Below are positions 33,739 to 46,934 of a stretch of 64,000 bases of DNA, one piece after another. The stretch comes from Morinoia aosen (taxonomy: Eukaryota > Arthropoda > Malacostraca > Amphipoda > Talitridae), in contig CM059560.1 of NCBI GenBank assembly GCA_030386875.1, positions 32,296,183 to 32,360,182 on the forward strand. Reading direction: 5' to 3'. Position 1 is the stretch's first letter, and each line of letters starts with the position of its first letter. A model generated the notes under the pieces. The model did not search any database. It saw nothing but the letters and a program-made list of their open reading frames with translations, and was not told where the DNA came from. Both the position numbers and the translations under genes were made by a program.

Positions 33739-36700
33739 TGTCTGATAAATACTGATAGTTATTTTTACTTGATGTTTAGTAAAAGAATACTTATAAAAGT
33801 TATTACAGGAAATTCATTAGCAATACGACCCAATGAACTTTATTGAATAGCATGATAATGATGAGGTGCTTTTGCTACATTCCCAATAATACATCGTAGA
33901 AAAAGATTTTGAATCCCTAGAATAGAAAAAAATTCAATTTGACTACACTCCATTTTCCTACCGAATGGTGGACTCTTAGAATAAGCTCAAGATGTACCTG
34001 ATATTAACTACATGCGATAGCCTGAGTCTACTGCTCTATACGGGACGCTAAACTATGTAAACTATGGTAAATAAACTATGTAAACTATGAGTAAACTATG
34101 TTTACTTTGGTAAATCATGATAGAAACTAAATTTCCCTAAGTAATAAGCTGAAACACCAAATGTAGTTATCTGGCTCAAAAACGCAAACTGCCAGCTTTC
34201 TAAATTTTCAAAGTTCCTTTTCAATCAAAAATGGACGCCCAAATCTTCTGTCTAAAATGACATGGAAATAGTCACTGTGTTTGCATGATCTGTAAGCTGT
34301 AGCGACGCTGTAACTTTCGAGAAAAGACTTCAAAGTAGTTAGCGGTAGTCTTAACTTGAGCTTCTTCCCTGCAACTCATCAGCGTCAGTGTCTTCATTTA
34401 TGATTTGAAGCTCGATATTCAAAGACGGAGCTCTCGCGCACAATTGCTGCGGAGTAACTTTCATCTGCCGGACTTTCTACTAAAATTATAGAAACTATAT
34501 GCTTTGTTTGTGTTCTTGAGACAGAAGAAGTTCTCTAGATATGCAATCAACATTGAATTGCAGTGGTCAGAATTGACACACACATGCAGAGCTTAAATTT
34601 ACACCTGACGATATTCATATCTCTCATAATTCATCAAAATAAGAACGGATATTTTAAAACAACCAACATGAGCGAAGGAACTGCAAAACAGCTTTTAAAA
34701 GCGCTAATCTGGACTGATTTGTTGAACTCGTGTTTAATTTGACAATTTATTTTCAGTGTACTCTTATCTCCAAAAGCCATTTCATTGCGTGACAGAAGTG
34801 AAGGCATGTGTTACGATCCTCCTTTTTCAGGATCGAACGAAATGATTAAATTTTTTCTTTTTGGGTAAATCGTTCGAATGAAATAATCTCTTTTCTCAAT
34901 CTCAGTGAAATCTCATGGTCGGCATCCTAATTAAGGCGCAACTATAGCAGGCATTGAAACACACGTTATATGTGGCCACACAATTTACTGTTATAAACGG
35001 ATATCACCAATATATCGGGGATTGATTAAAGCCCGCAAACATTGACAGCTACAAAGAGGTAATCTTACGCAACTTGTGTGAAACGCAGGTGCAGGTTTCG
35101 TTGTGTTCGAAGTAGCCTCGTTTACTTTACGTAGTTAATCAGTTGCTTTAAGCGTGAAATCACAAACGTAAGTTATACAATAACAACACCCAGCACGCCG
35201 GACTGGATTCTATCACAAAGACTCAAACAAAGACGGCGTGTACGAGGACCTTCGACGATAATGACGCGTACGAGAATGCTCCCTCCTAACATTACGCATC
35301 ACCTTTCATGGAAGCATTTACCGCAGCTACTCTCCATGGCGGTTGGCATCACCAACGGCCGTGAGATCCACTTTTCGTGACTTTTCTGGTATGGCCCCCG
35401 TTGCTGCCAGGCGGGAGTCGCCCAGAGCTGCTGAGGTAGCTTTTGCTGATGTACGCAGAACCTTGCAACCGTCTCTAGGGCACTGGGTACGGAGCTCTCT
35501 CTCGCTGGCGCAAACGTCGTTCGTGCATGGCGCGCCGTTACATAGAGGGTACATAACACATGAATGGAATGATTTTGTGGCGTCATTTTGGTATTATTTC
35601 ATTTTGTGTGTTTTCAACAATCGTCCGGCTAAAATGTTTGATTTTAGTAAAAAACTGGTGAATAGAAAACAAAAAATTTACTATTTTTTACCACGTTGCT
35701 TTTGAATTACTTTTTCCGGGTGAAGGATGGCGTGATGTTAAAGAATTTTTTTCAGAAGCAAAATCTTTTTCAGAATTACTGATTCTGAAATCCTTATACC
35801 AATGAAAATGATAGGTCTCACCTTACGGTAATAACCTAAACGTTAATTTTTATATAGAATTTTCAACGAAACGAATTTTCAGCATTATATTTTGTCCCTG
35901 AATATCAACTGCAGAAAAAAAATATATCTTGAAAATTTAAATTTATCGGCAACAATCTGCTTTGCTTTAATTATATTCGCTTTTGTTAATTTTGAGTAGC
36001 ACTATGGTACTGCAGAAACGCTGAAATTTGAAGCCTACAGTACTTCAAATTCTTCCATAATTTTTATCACTTATTTATCTAAAGTACCACGCAGCTACTT
36101 CAATGTAAGGCTTTGCTCTAGAACAGAAGAAATGAAATTGTACTTATGAAATTAGTTTTAAGTTTTCGCACTAAACCCGAAAGTTCGCGACTTCTTTAGA
36201 TTAGGATGTTAGGTGCTAGGCTTAAATTTACTTAACGTATGATTTTCAATGGAGAACTGAAAATTTAATTCTACCTTTCCTTATATCAAGAACTTGCGTT
36301 CTGGAAAATACGCAATACATTTTACAATCGCATTTCCGTTGGATGCGAAATGTAATCCAGAGACTAACTGCCGTTCTAAAACACACATTGCATCCGAAGG
36401 CACACTCCCGGAGCCCATCTGGGATTTAAGCTACAGATTTGGGACGCCATAAAACTGGTACGATCTGAGACACTCGTATTGCGCTCCCAAACGACTAGTT
36501 GCTGACGCGTCTCTAAAGCAATGAAACTGTCGCATGAACTGTTTACTGTCGCGGCGGTGGGCCGTAATTCAAGTGAGAGAACTGGGTCTCTGCCTCTGCT
36601 CCTTGGCTAATTAAACCACTGCAAAAATGAGCCAGATAAAAGAAAGAGAGCTGCAAATCTCGAGAAACACTGGACTTGCGACTGGAACGAGTAGGATTGA

Positions 36701-38159
36701 TTAAAACTGGAATAGATGAGGATCTCTTCTTTCCTCCATCCGGGAGATGAGAAAAACTTCTGTTGTCAAAAAACTATTAAACTAGATCGAGGCATTTGCT
36801 GGACGTAGGGAAATTTCTCATTTGAGGGGTTTTGTTTTTCTGTTGATATTTTTTTATGGTAGTACTGAGACATTTTTCCTATTTGTACTAAAAAATGCGG
36901 CATAATCCATCACGAAAAACAGCCTCAGATAGCCTCTCAGTTTTGGGAAGCATTGTCTCAAGAATATATGTTTCTTTTTTGTTCTTACCATCCGCATACA
37001 CGCAATATAATGATCACAAGTAAATGGTTTTGCAATTAATTTTTCTCGTATTTGTGAAGGAATACCGATCATTTTCTTCGCTATGATAACCGCTTCCGCT
37101 GCCTCAGGAAGTTACAAGTATCAGAGGGCACTTATTTGTGCAAAGAAACTTAGAAATTTAAGATTAGAAATCTGGCTTGGGAAGGAACGTTTTTTTTCTA
37201 ACTTTCCATTAAACTTTCGGTACTCTGAAAAAAGACACGAGAGGATCGCGATGTATCTTCGTTGTTCATCAGGAATGGCTTCATCGGAAATGGTTTTCGA
37301 TGAAGTAAAAGTTCAGCAGAACTCAAAAAAGCTCACGCAGACTTTGCTTCCAGTTCTCCAAGTTAACAAGGGGAGAATTCTTTCATTTTTCTATGCGCGA
37401 AGTTGTCTCATATAAGAAAAATTTTTCTGGTGGAAGTTGTGTTTGGTCGAGCATTCATAGAAGATTTTCGAGTTGGCACCGAAGTTTAGATACGAGGGAA
37501 GTGAAACCAGTTAGAGAAATTTTGGCTGCTTTTTAAGACGCAACATAAAATTGATTGGAGATTCTCCAAATTGATTTCCCTCGCAAACAAAATGGTAGTT
37601 TTCTTCTGAAATGTACTGAGTCTTAAGCATTGCTTTTGCGCGTTTTTCTTTCTATTTCCAAAACTTTGTTCTCTCGCGAGGGTAGTTTCGCTTCACTAAC
37701 ATAAAGATGCAAGGAAATGTTAATGTTGGAGGTTTTTTGCAATTATCGAGTAAGCAGAAAGTTTAAAAGTGAAAATGGAATTCTCCCAATCTTATTAAAC
37801 TATTACGTTTCCATAATACTTAAAAAATGATTTTTTTAGGCAACGTATTACATATTTAAATCTATTAATGATAACTAAAAGTAACGAAATAAACAAAAAC
37901 AGTATCATACGTGGGCTAATCTCAAAATAACTCCGAAATTTCTAATATATGTATTATCAATGTCTTTTTTATACAGCATTCAAAAAAGTGCGCGCAACTG
38001 AGGGAGCTGAAATGCCTTCCTGCTGATGATGACGAGTTCACAGCACCTAAGCGGACCCAGTACATGAGACCACATGTTGACGCTTGACTCAATTTCATTA
38101 CTTGATACTCGAAGAACACTGAAGTGCAGCGCGTAGCTCTGACAGCGTCAGCTTACGGG
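33739..38159. other. Anonymous region with a GC-rich patch
   Basis: No confident gene. A low-complexity GTAAACTATG repeat lies at about 34050-34105. At 35300-35560 the sequence turns GC-rich and is open on plus (35343-35705, 120 codons) and minus (35299-35586, 95 codons); neither translation has a recognisable domain, and only the composition hints at an exon. A second, weaker GC-rich patch is at 36340-36620. Confidence 0.4.
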
Positions 38160-38935
38160 TTTCTTATTGGAAAGCTACGGTTGGGAAACATTAAGTTTGA
38201 GAGCCGGAGCCTGGAGAACACTGGCTTAGAGACTTGCGAGTTGGAGCATTGCTGCTTGGAAGTTGGGACTTAAAGAGCAGTGACTTTACGAATGGTGACT
38301 TGGAGAGCTGCAGCGTGACGAGTTGCGACTTGGAGAGCTGCGGCTTGACTAGTTATGACTTATAGAGCTGCGGCATGACGAGTTGTGACTTGGAGAGCTG
38401 CGGCTTGACGAGTTATGACTTGGAGAGCTGCAGCTTGACGAGTTATGACTTGGAGAGTTATGGCTTGACGAGTTGTGACTTGGAGAGCTGCAGCTTGACG
38501 AGTTGTGACTTGGAGAGCTGCAGCTTGACGAGTTGTGACTTGAAGAGCTGCGGCTTGACGAGTTGTGACTTGGAGAGCTGCAGCTTGATGAGTTGTAACT
38601 TGGAGAGCTGCGGCTTGACGAGTTGTGACTTGGAGAGCTGCAGCTTGACGAGTTGTGACTTGGAGAGCTGCGGCTTGACGAGCTGTGACTTGGCGAGCTG
38701 CGGCTTGACGAGTTGTGACTTGAAGAGCTGCAGCTTGATGAGTTGTAACTTGGAGAGCTGCGGCTTGACGAGTTGTGACTCGGAGAGCTGCGGCTTGACG
38801 AGTTGTGACTTGGAAAGATGCAGATTTACGAGTTGTGACTCGGAGAGCTGCGGCTTGACGAGTTGTGACTTGGAAAGATGCAGATTTACGAGTTGTGACT
38901 TGGAAAGATGCAGCTTTACGAGATCTGCAACTTTA
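38160..38935. repeat. 30-bp minisatellite array B, diverged relative of array A
   Basis: About 25 units of the same 30-bp family as 32628-33287 (GAGTTGTGACTTGGA plus GAGCTGCGGCTTGAC), with many substitutions. The left 120 bp (38160-38280) resolves only into diverged 15-bp half-units. A 60-bp higher-order unit with GACTCGGAGAGCTGCGGCTT is doubled at about 38776 and 38836, and a segment with CTTGAAGAGCTGC is doubled near 38545 and 38725. In one frame it reads TSCDLESCGL; stops and irregular edges argue against coding. Confidence 0.95.
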
Positions 38936-41084
38936 CTTGGAGAAATTTTGGCTTAGGTGTGTTTGTCAAACGGTTATTCAAAAAGTATTGAGACATATCG
39001 GTGTATCACCTTTGACCGGATGTTCAAGCGACCAATTAAGTTAAATCACCGATTCACGTCTCAGTCGAGGAAAAACTTCTTGCTTTTGGAATTTGAGATT
39101 AGTGTATGAATTTCTTTGGAAATTCTTCGATATTTATTCGTTTTTCTTCGAATTCTTCGGTATTATCAGCCTATGAAGTGTATCACGGTTGGCATACTCA
39201 TTCGCGTCGTATCGGCCCATGACGCACACGATACGAAGATTGATGTTGTACATTAATGAAACACTTTTGTGAGTCGGTTTTATGATGAGATGACCGTCAA
39301 AAATGTCGCAGTTTTGAGACGAAATTGTTCTCATTGTTGGAGCGCTGCTGCTCGAAAAACAGCGGCCAGGAGAGGAGTGGCTCTAAGAACGGCAGAAAAT
39401 CCTCTTCAGTATCGCTGAGATGCAAAGGGACTGATTATATTATCGGTTCCTCTCGCGGGACGTGCCGTTCTGCTCCAATTGCCAGCGTCAGCGCATTTGA
39501 GAGACATGAACTCGTGAGGGAATGGCGTGTCAGAAAAGAAGTCTCACATAGAGCTGTATCTTGCGCGTGACTTCCAGCAGGTGGTGTTGTGAGATCTGAT
39601 GTGAAAATAACTAAGCTAGCTGATATAAAACTTATCTGATTAGAATGTTTATTAACCATAATAAATAGAGTTATTAAAATAATAGTCACCCTGTTCCTGA
39701 ATTTATGTTCTATAAATGAAGCAGATGACGAATAAGATATATTTCAAAGGAACCACTTCATTTCACGGGAGTTAAATAATTTTAGTTCCATGAAGGATTA
39801 ACTTCTCATGTATAATTAAAATGTATAATAAACCGAGGACCATGCTTTAGGTAATTCAAAACAACCTAATACAAAAAATAACAACTTCATGTGACATGAA
39901 TACATCAATAACACGACTACATTTTATGCAACACTGACTGTAAGAGTTTGTCAGTGAGATGTTTACTCATAGCTTATTGTAACGTGACAAAGCGCATTTT
40001 ATATGCTACATTCAGAACAATTAATTACTTAATCTTTCAAGCACTGATGGTACTGAATTTATAATTTAAAAAGCCGTTTGTAACACGATGACAAGGCAGC
40101 ATTTTTTGGTTGGGTTAAAGAAATTTCGTTTTGTATAACTAATGCGCTTTTTACATTCATGTGTTATGTTTTTCTGATTATGCTGACAAATTATGAAGCC
40201 CAGAGTTTTAAATCTTCTTTCAGAAGGCCTTAAATTATTTTTCTATACTTTGTTGCTTAGTACAAAACCATTGAAGGGAGTCAAGCACTTCCTTTGTTGA
40301 ATCTATATCCTCGTACGTTTGTCAGCTCCCGTGTCACGCCTTCAATGATAATAATTTCATAGATAAAATTTGATCGTACCACTGAGAAACTCCGTGTAAT
40401 TTATACGACAAGTAAACAAAATGCCATGCGTCGAGCAGTTTTCCCTCTTTGTTTTACAAATCGACGAGTAATTGAATGCAGTTGAAAACACAATTTCACT
40501 GAAACATCTTATTGTACTAACAACAGCGGAAGTTGCCCTATTTTTCCACATAATCACCGTTAGAACTGAGACTGTTCGCATACCGTGGATCAACATTTGC
40601 TTCGCTATGTCGTAGAAATCAGCCGCCAGGGATAGGGACCAGTATTTAACAGCCCCCTAGTACTCTGTGTCTCTGTGACAAGCGTAATGCTCACCTACTG
40701 AGTATAGATGCTGCGGCTGCTGAGTTCCGTGATTGTGAAACACCAGTTCTCCACAATGTGCTGCTCAACTTGCTCCAAAAAATCCTCAGAGACGAGGTAA
40801 GGGCGCACACTGTACAGCAGCAATTCACCATCAGCTTACTCATGATGCCCAGTTCTCGCACCAGGCACATTTAACAGTGGATTTCAATCTATGTGAACTA
40901 ACCCACCAAGCGGCGGGGAACGAAATTGGAGCTGATATCTTTATCATGTGTAAGTTCTTGGGCTACTGTGAGAAATCGGGCAGTTACTATCTGGATTATA
41001 CGATTGGCAGATCATTACTCTCCCACGCCCGCTCGCTAGTTTTCTCAAATATATGACTTGTTATCTCATCACAGTAAAAAAAAC
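38936..41084. other. Anonymous AT-rich region
   Basis: No recognisable gene. The stretch TTATTCAAAAAGTATTGAGACA at about 38972-38993 resembles a mariner-type terminus, but no partner end was found. Short frames at 39325-39570 (+) and 39435-39689 (-) overlap and are not recognisable. Confidence 0.4.
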
Positions 41085-41290
41085 TTGCTTTCTCGATGAG
41101 TTGCGTAGATTACGATAAATTAGGATATATTAGGCTTAGTTGGTACAGGTTAGGATAGGCTAGTTATAAATTACAAATCACTAGGATGTTTAGACTAGGA
41201 TAGAATAAGTTAGGACAGGTTAGGTTAACAAGAATATGCTATGATCGGTTAGATTAGGTCAGATTTGGTTTAGTTAAAAAGGTGTCACGG
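41085..41290. repeat. Degenerate TTAGG-rich stretch
   Basis: TTAGG, TTAGGTTA and AGGTTAGG motifs recur irregularly, interleaved with other AT-rich sequence. TTAGG is the telomere repeat of most arthropods, but spacing here is irregular, so simple-sequence drift is as likely as an interstitial telomere relic. Confidence 0.5.
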
Positions 41291-41868
41291 GATTGTAAGG
41301 CATTCTTAAGAGAATAAAAAGAGATCGCTTACGGAGAAGGAATTAAACCTCTAGAAAGAATAGCTAATTGAGCTGAAATGAAATATTTGCAGGAAGAGGT
41401 TTCAGGACGTTGTTTCACGGCTTACTAGCCTTGACCGATGAAGGTAAAGAGAAGCAGCGGTAATCATTGAAGATTGTACAAATTTTGTGCTACATGTTTG
41501 TGGAAAATCTAGCTCTTAGTTAGTAATGCCTCGTTGGACGCAGGACACTTGACACCAGCGTCTTTGTGGCATATTCTAACAAACTAAATGACAAACAAAT
41601 ATCTCAATCCTGTTGGTATCCGCGATTAAAATATTCTAGCACTTACTAACTGGTGAAATGCATGTATCACATACAAGTGTTAAGCATCCTTAATTAAGAA
41701 CGTGACACAGAGACGGAGCAATCAAGCTAGAAGTGCCTGAGCATTATTTTTCAATTACTAAGTGGAAAAAATTCTCAATCAATTTTATGAGTTCAGTGAG
41801 ATTATCATTGTAATAACATTGAAGAAATTACGCACAACTAATATATAAATTAATTCTTCAAGTGCACA

Positions 41869-42190
41869 CGTGCTGGTCGGCATTAATCTGAAGAATTTCA
41901 TCCCTTCTTTCTTGAGTTGAATTCTCTCGTGCCACTCGATGTTGTCCAGCGTTGTGCCGAAGAATTTCCTCGCCTCTTTCATGTGTTAAGCTCTCTCTAG
42001 CTACTCGGTGTTGCTCTTCATTATTCCGTAGAATTTCCAAACGCCGGTCAAGGGTCAATTTAGCTCTAGCTTCTCGTTGGCGAGCAGCATTGCTTCGTCT
42101 TGCCATTTCGCGTTGTTCATCCGATCGTCTAGCTTCGGCGTATTTCTTGCTGTCAAAGTCTTGCCACTTCTCTCTTGCGGTTGGACACAT
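41869..42190 (-). pseudogene. Arg/Glu-rich ORF with about 23-residue repeats, mobile-element-like fragment
   Basis: A 107-codon frame from ATG 42190 is very rich in Arg, Glu and Gln and contains repeating blocks of about 23 residues: RLEILRNNEEQHRVARES, then EEILRHNAGQHRVAREN, then DEILQINADQHV. Such charged repeats occur in N-terminal parts of Helitron-encoded replicases and similar element proteins in arthropods. That link is a resemblance I recall, not a domain match. No helicase or Rep motif is visible nearby. The frame ends soon after the third block, so it is at most a fragment. Plus-strand frames over the same segment are its shadows. Confidence 0.4.
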
Positions 42191-44584
42191 TTCTATCTTT
42201 GGTGGCCTCTTTTGCCGGAATTATATTCTGAAATATCGTCTATCATCTCTTCAAAGCTTTTCAAGAAAATCACAATTTCGAAAACAATCTTGGGCTTTAT
42301 ACAAAGTGGTAGCCAGGTTACTGGTCAAACGAATTTAAAGCATTTCTTTTCGCATTATCAATTAAAAATTTCAAAGCAACATGATGAATTTGAACAGAGA
42401 AAGCTCCATAGAAAATTTCTATGTGTAAAAATAAGCCGATTGCGTATTCTGGATACCATATCAAGAGGGGGTCACACGGACGAACGTAGGGACGGACGGA
42501 CGAACGCGGCTACTTGTATAATAGTGATTATTTAGAAATTAAGGAGACACATGGCGTTTTATTATGTAAGGGATTTCAAAATCATTTCCAAAAATCCCAA
42601 TTACGAGTGTGGAAAACACTTGGGTCACATCTACAAGAAGGTTCTTTTAGAACACTGTTTGATCAGAAGCCATAAGCATTTCTCTCACTGATTTGAAAAT
42701 AACAAATCTGAGAAGACTAACCCGTCGTAACGGTGCCGAGTTAACACACCGCATTTCAAAGTATCAGTGATACATAACAAGATTTAAAGCGTGTTTACCT
42801 CGCTTAGGACCACCGAACCGCTCCGATTGCAGTCATTTGCTCGTCATTTAGCGCTGCCAGCCAAGTGTGAACCTTATGAGGCCGCTCATATAATCCAATT
42901 TCCTGCAGCCCAGGCTGGGGCAAATGGGAAAAAGTCGCCGAACATTGCAAGGCTTTCCCAGCTGATGGATACAGTGTACTTGTTCTGCTTGGCTAAAGCC
43001 GATCTTTGGAACCGGTTTCGCCGCAACGCTCACTGGTGACGTATGCGAGTTAAACACATTAAATGAAACAAGGGTGGGCTTCTTAACGTGACCCTCATAA
43101 CAGTGAAGCTGTAATCAGCTTGGAAATGAAAATGTTTTTATGTTTTTTGGTTTGATGTTCTAAGTGCATTTTTGGTTCATGATAGCGAAATTTGAGGCCT
43201 TCTGAAAACTTGTTTTGTCTGGGTTGTGCTCAGAAAAGTAAGTAAATTAGTTGTAATGTAAACTTGCCGAGCGTTTTTCATTTTAAGTTCAAAGGATGCA
43301 CTCAGAGCTGAAAATTAATTTCAATCCTTCACATCAAAACTCCGTTAAGGTACAGAAAAATAATTAAAAAATCAAGCACACAAACACTGTTTGCTTATCA
43401 GTCCAGTGCGTCACTAGGGTAAGTGACTTGTGTTAAACATACTGTAATTGTACACCTTAGAATAGCATTGATGATCCGATGCCATAAAAGTCGCTACGCC
43501 TATTCAGGCCTGCAAGTGGCTGTACTGGAATGTGTCCATTGTACTAGACTTAAGAAACAATCTACTGCTGTATCGCTTGTTGTAAATAAATTGCTTAAAT
43601 TGTTTAAATTGCTTGTTGGCTTGGTCTCCCCATCCTTTTCGCCATGATTACAAAGTGGGAATTTATAGGCGCGTAGTAGAAATAAATCAACAAAACGAAT
43701 GCGATGAAGTGTACCTTGATTTTCTCCATATTTTCTCGCAGTGTACTCGGAACAACTAATCACCACATAATGAAAGCTCATTTCTTCTTTTGAGTTGCCC
43801 TTTGTTTGCACTGAATCATGTTTAAAGTCTTCATTGGAAGTAGCTGTACAAAAACCGCCGTAGTAATAAAGCCAGTACAACAGATACTTCCAATTTTTAT
43901 TTTCCGTTGCTCAAGTAATGGAAAGCAATCAGTGTTGTTTATATTATATATTAACCTGACCAGTTCAATAGTATGTTTCATGTAATATTATCAGAGTCGA
44001 TGAAGTGCGTCATCAGTTGTTACCATGAATGGCACCGATACAGTAGTTCGATTAACATATCATATGTTCCTAAATTATTAACTTAGTATTTCTTTCTTGC
44101 AATCAAAAAGTGCAAATGAAAATAAAAATTATAATTTTATCAATTGATTTGACTCAAAGAGAAGTTCAGGCAACGTTTTCAGCACCATAGCAACTTTGGC
44201 TATGGTGCAACTTTGGCTCGTTGATTTTTTTACCGTTGCAGAAATGAAGGCTTCTGTCTCTATTCAGCCAATGCTTCCTCAAATTCAAAAGAACTATTCC
44301 TGTACAAACGTATTTGATGATGAAAATCTGTGATTAAATTATTTTTGACTGTTAGTATAATTTTTCATCTGCTAAAAGATAAGTTCATAATTCGCTTCCG
44401 GTACATAAGTTTGTTATCAATGGTGAAATCGAATTTCAGTTGTAATTCTCCAACCAACACAGTTCATTTCTATTGATGTCTTTACATCTGCATGTGAAGG
44501 ATTTTTTCGCAAAAATTCGGTATTACTGCTAACATCCATGAAATCTCAGTGACGTGCCTTCAAAAAATAAACTAAATGCCGATG
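42191..44584. other. Anonymous region
   Basis: No recognisable gene. A GGACGGACGGACGAACG run is at about 42490-42507. Frames at 42791-43039 (+) and 43500-43880 (-) show no domain and no convincing splice context. Confidence 0.4.
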
Positions 44585-45590
44585 CGCTCAATTTAAATCT
44601 TCTTTCAATGAAGGAAAGAGCATTTGAATAGAGCCTTTGACATAAAGATGCTTAATTTTCTTCCTGTCCGATGGTATTCTTTAACTGCAGGGCTGCTATT
44701 TTGTGCCTAACGCTTCCTCATGTAGGAATTTTACAGTAAATAAAGAACACATTGATCTGCAATTGAATACGGAAATCTTTGATTGGAGTAAGATAGGACT
44801 ACAAACAGAAAAGATTTAAATGATATGCCTATTGCAGTGAGGATTTTCTAGAGAGAGAGAAAAAAAATTATCAATAGAAACGGGATAGAAATATTACTCT
44901 GCTATTAGGCCTTTTTGAAAATATTGTTGTTCAGTAAGTGCGATAAAATAACATATTTTATAATATATTAAAACTTCCTTATCTGAATCATTATTATTTG
45001 ATTATTTGTAGAGTCATAAGAATTTGAATAAATAATGTAGAATATTAACCCGTTGAATAGTTCTGTAATTGTGACAGGAATGAACATAAATCTTACGTGC
45101 AACATTGATGTAGTTTTATAACTATACTTGTTCAACTCTTCTCTGCAAATTCTCCCTCATAAACCACTTATCATTATTCAAATTTCAGTGCTATTTCGAA
45201 CCACCATTCAAAATTGTGTGTTTATCAGCAGGGTTGAGATTGCTGTGCTGGAAACTTGAAAGGACAACAAAGAAAAACCAAACCTAGTCACATCGAGGCG
45301 AACTCGTAAACGGCAATATGTTTTAAAACCAAATTTTGTTTTTTAATGAGTAAATTTCAGTATATAAGATACGAATGTACAGACTTCATAAAATTGGTGC
45401 ATGTGAAGGTGAATGCTCGCTAATGACATCCAGCGATGGTGAGCAAATACCAGAGCTGCAGAGTTTTGATGCCAGCGAGCTCAACATAGATTTTTTTTCA
45501 ATGGAAGAAAGTGCCTCTGAATATAGTCTTTGAAGTAAGGCCATTTCAGTTTATTTCTGTCCAATGATATTCTAAATTCTGACATTTTAT
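44585..45590. repeat. Pair of diverged direct copies, about 110 bp, 0.9 kb apart
   Basis: 44585-44695 (CAATGAAGGAAAGAG ... CCTTTGACATAAAG ... CCTGTCCGATGGTATTCT) matches 45477-45590 (CAATGGAAGAAAGTG ... TCTTTGAAGTAAGG ... CTGTCCAATGATATTCTA) at roughly 75 percent by eye. Weaker similarity may extend to the left of both (ACATCCA ... GATGC ... GCTCAA). Probably two remnants of one dispersed repeat. Confidence 0.5.
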
Positions 45591-45914
45591 CGTTATTTGG
45601 TCTCGTTCAAGCGGAGAACATATGACAAACTTGTGAGATATACGTCACGAGTTTGCCTCTTCCACTCAAGCTCGCACTAATCTGGCTAAAGTCATCACAA
45701 CTTAATCGCGCGCCTCGGAGATTCGCTCACAGAAGGTTTCCTGTGATGGGAACATTTAACTGAACCAATACATCGTTCAAGTAGAATAACATACGCATTT
45801 GTGACGCACGAAGTCCTACAGAGGACTCCCACGCGGAGACTTCCCTCTCATCCATGACAAAGTCGTGCGCTAATTAGAGGAGTTGCCTCAGAGTGGCGCT
45901 ATGAGGCGCGTGGG

Positions 45915-46065
45915 ACGTAGTGTGTTTTGTGCGGAATTTTTGTGCTGAGTGTCGTGTTGAGTGTTGTGTTAAGTGTCCTGTTGAATATTGTCTTGTGTGT
46001 TGTGCTGAGTGCAGGGCTGTGTGTTGTGTTGAACATTCTGTTGAATGTTTTATCGAGCGCTCAAA
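45915..46065. repeat. Degenerate 12-15-bp GTGTTGAGT repeat
   Basis: GTGTTGAGT/GTGTTGTGT-like words recur about every 12-15 bp. In one frame they give a Cys-rich string (CVECCVKCPVEYC type) inside a 65-codon frame. This looks like a simple-repeat product rather than a peptide gene. Confidence 0.55.
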
Positions 46066-46934
46066 ATATTCTGACGAATGTTCTATTGCTTACATACGTT
46101 CCTTAGTGTGTTACTGAATGTTATATCTTAATAAACATTCTACAGTACTTTCATTTGTATGATCCCCGATAACAAAAAATGTTAAAAAGCCATTTGAAGT
46201 CATACTGTTTCCAAATGTTTCAAGCCACCGTGAGCTGCATCACAGAGACAAGGCCTGCTGCATCGCGCAGAAACTCCCACCAATCGACCACCTTTCATCA
46301 GTTCTTGAAAATGAAATCTGGAGAAGGGTCACCAAAGGATTGAAACTATATGCGGCAGCCATGATTTTACTGAGCATAGGTACGAACAGCAAAAAATGAA
46401 TGGAACATTAAATGTATGGCTTGGTCAGCACGGTTCGCCCCGATGACGTAGCGGTGGGAGCCCGGAGTTTTAGCAACGGGCCAGCGCGGTTACCCTCCGC
46501 ACTCCTCCAGCTCGCTTCAAGAAGTCTGAGCCAGTACTCGTACCTTCAAGAGAAAATATAATTTTAAGATTCAATTTTTATACCTTGCAGGGAAACTAAA
46601 TGGTCATGCTGACGCGGCTCACAAAACTTTAGGAAAAGATTTAAGATTACTCTATTTTACGAGCCTGCAGTAGCTGAACAATATTAGTCCCAACAATGGC
46701 ATTTAGCTAACCAGCTAGACTGGTTGCTAGGTTACAAAAGAGTTTAAGCTTATTTGAGCCTAAGGTTTAAAGTTATGTACGGCTCAGACAAAATTTAATT
46801 TATAATATCCGTTCGCACTGGCAATTACTAAAATAATCGACGCACTGAGATGGAAAGAGAACACCGCACTGGAATTGCTTTCCAACTCACCATAAAGGAC
46901 GTGCTTAGAAGGCCGTTCCTCCGTGCAGTAGGGC
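46066..46934. other. No recognisable feature
   Basis: Anonymous sequence with a GC-richer patch at 46430-46515 that vaguely resembles a tRNA-derived SINE head (GTAGCGGTGGGAGCCC), but no B box follows at the right distance. Confidence 0.35.

Noticed and set aside
38972-38993. Mariner-type terminus TTATTCAAAAAGTATTGAG
   Set aside because: No inverted partner or TA-flanked second end found nearby.
45920-46117. Cys-rich 65-codon frame as a toxin- or peptide-like gene
   Set aside because: Cysteines follow from a degenerate GTGTTGAGT repeat; no signal peptide and irregular spacing.
46430-46515. tRNA-derived SINE head
   Set aside because: An A-box-like word is present but no B box at the required distance and no tail.
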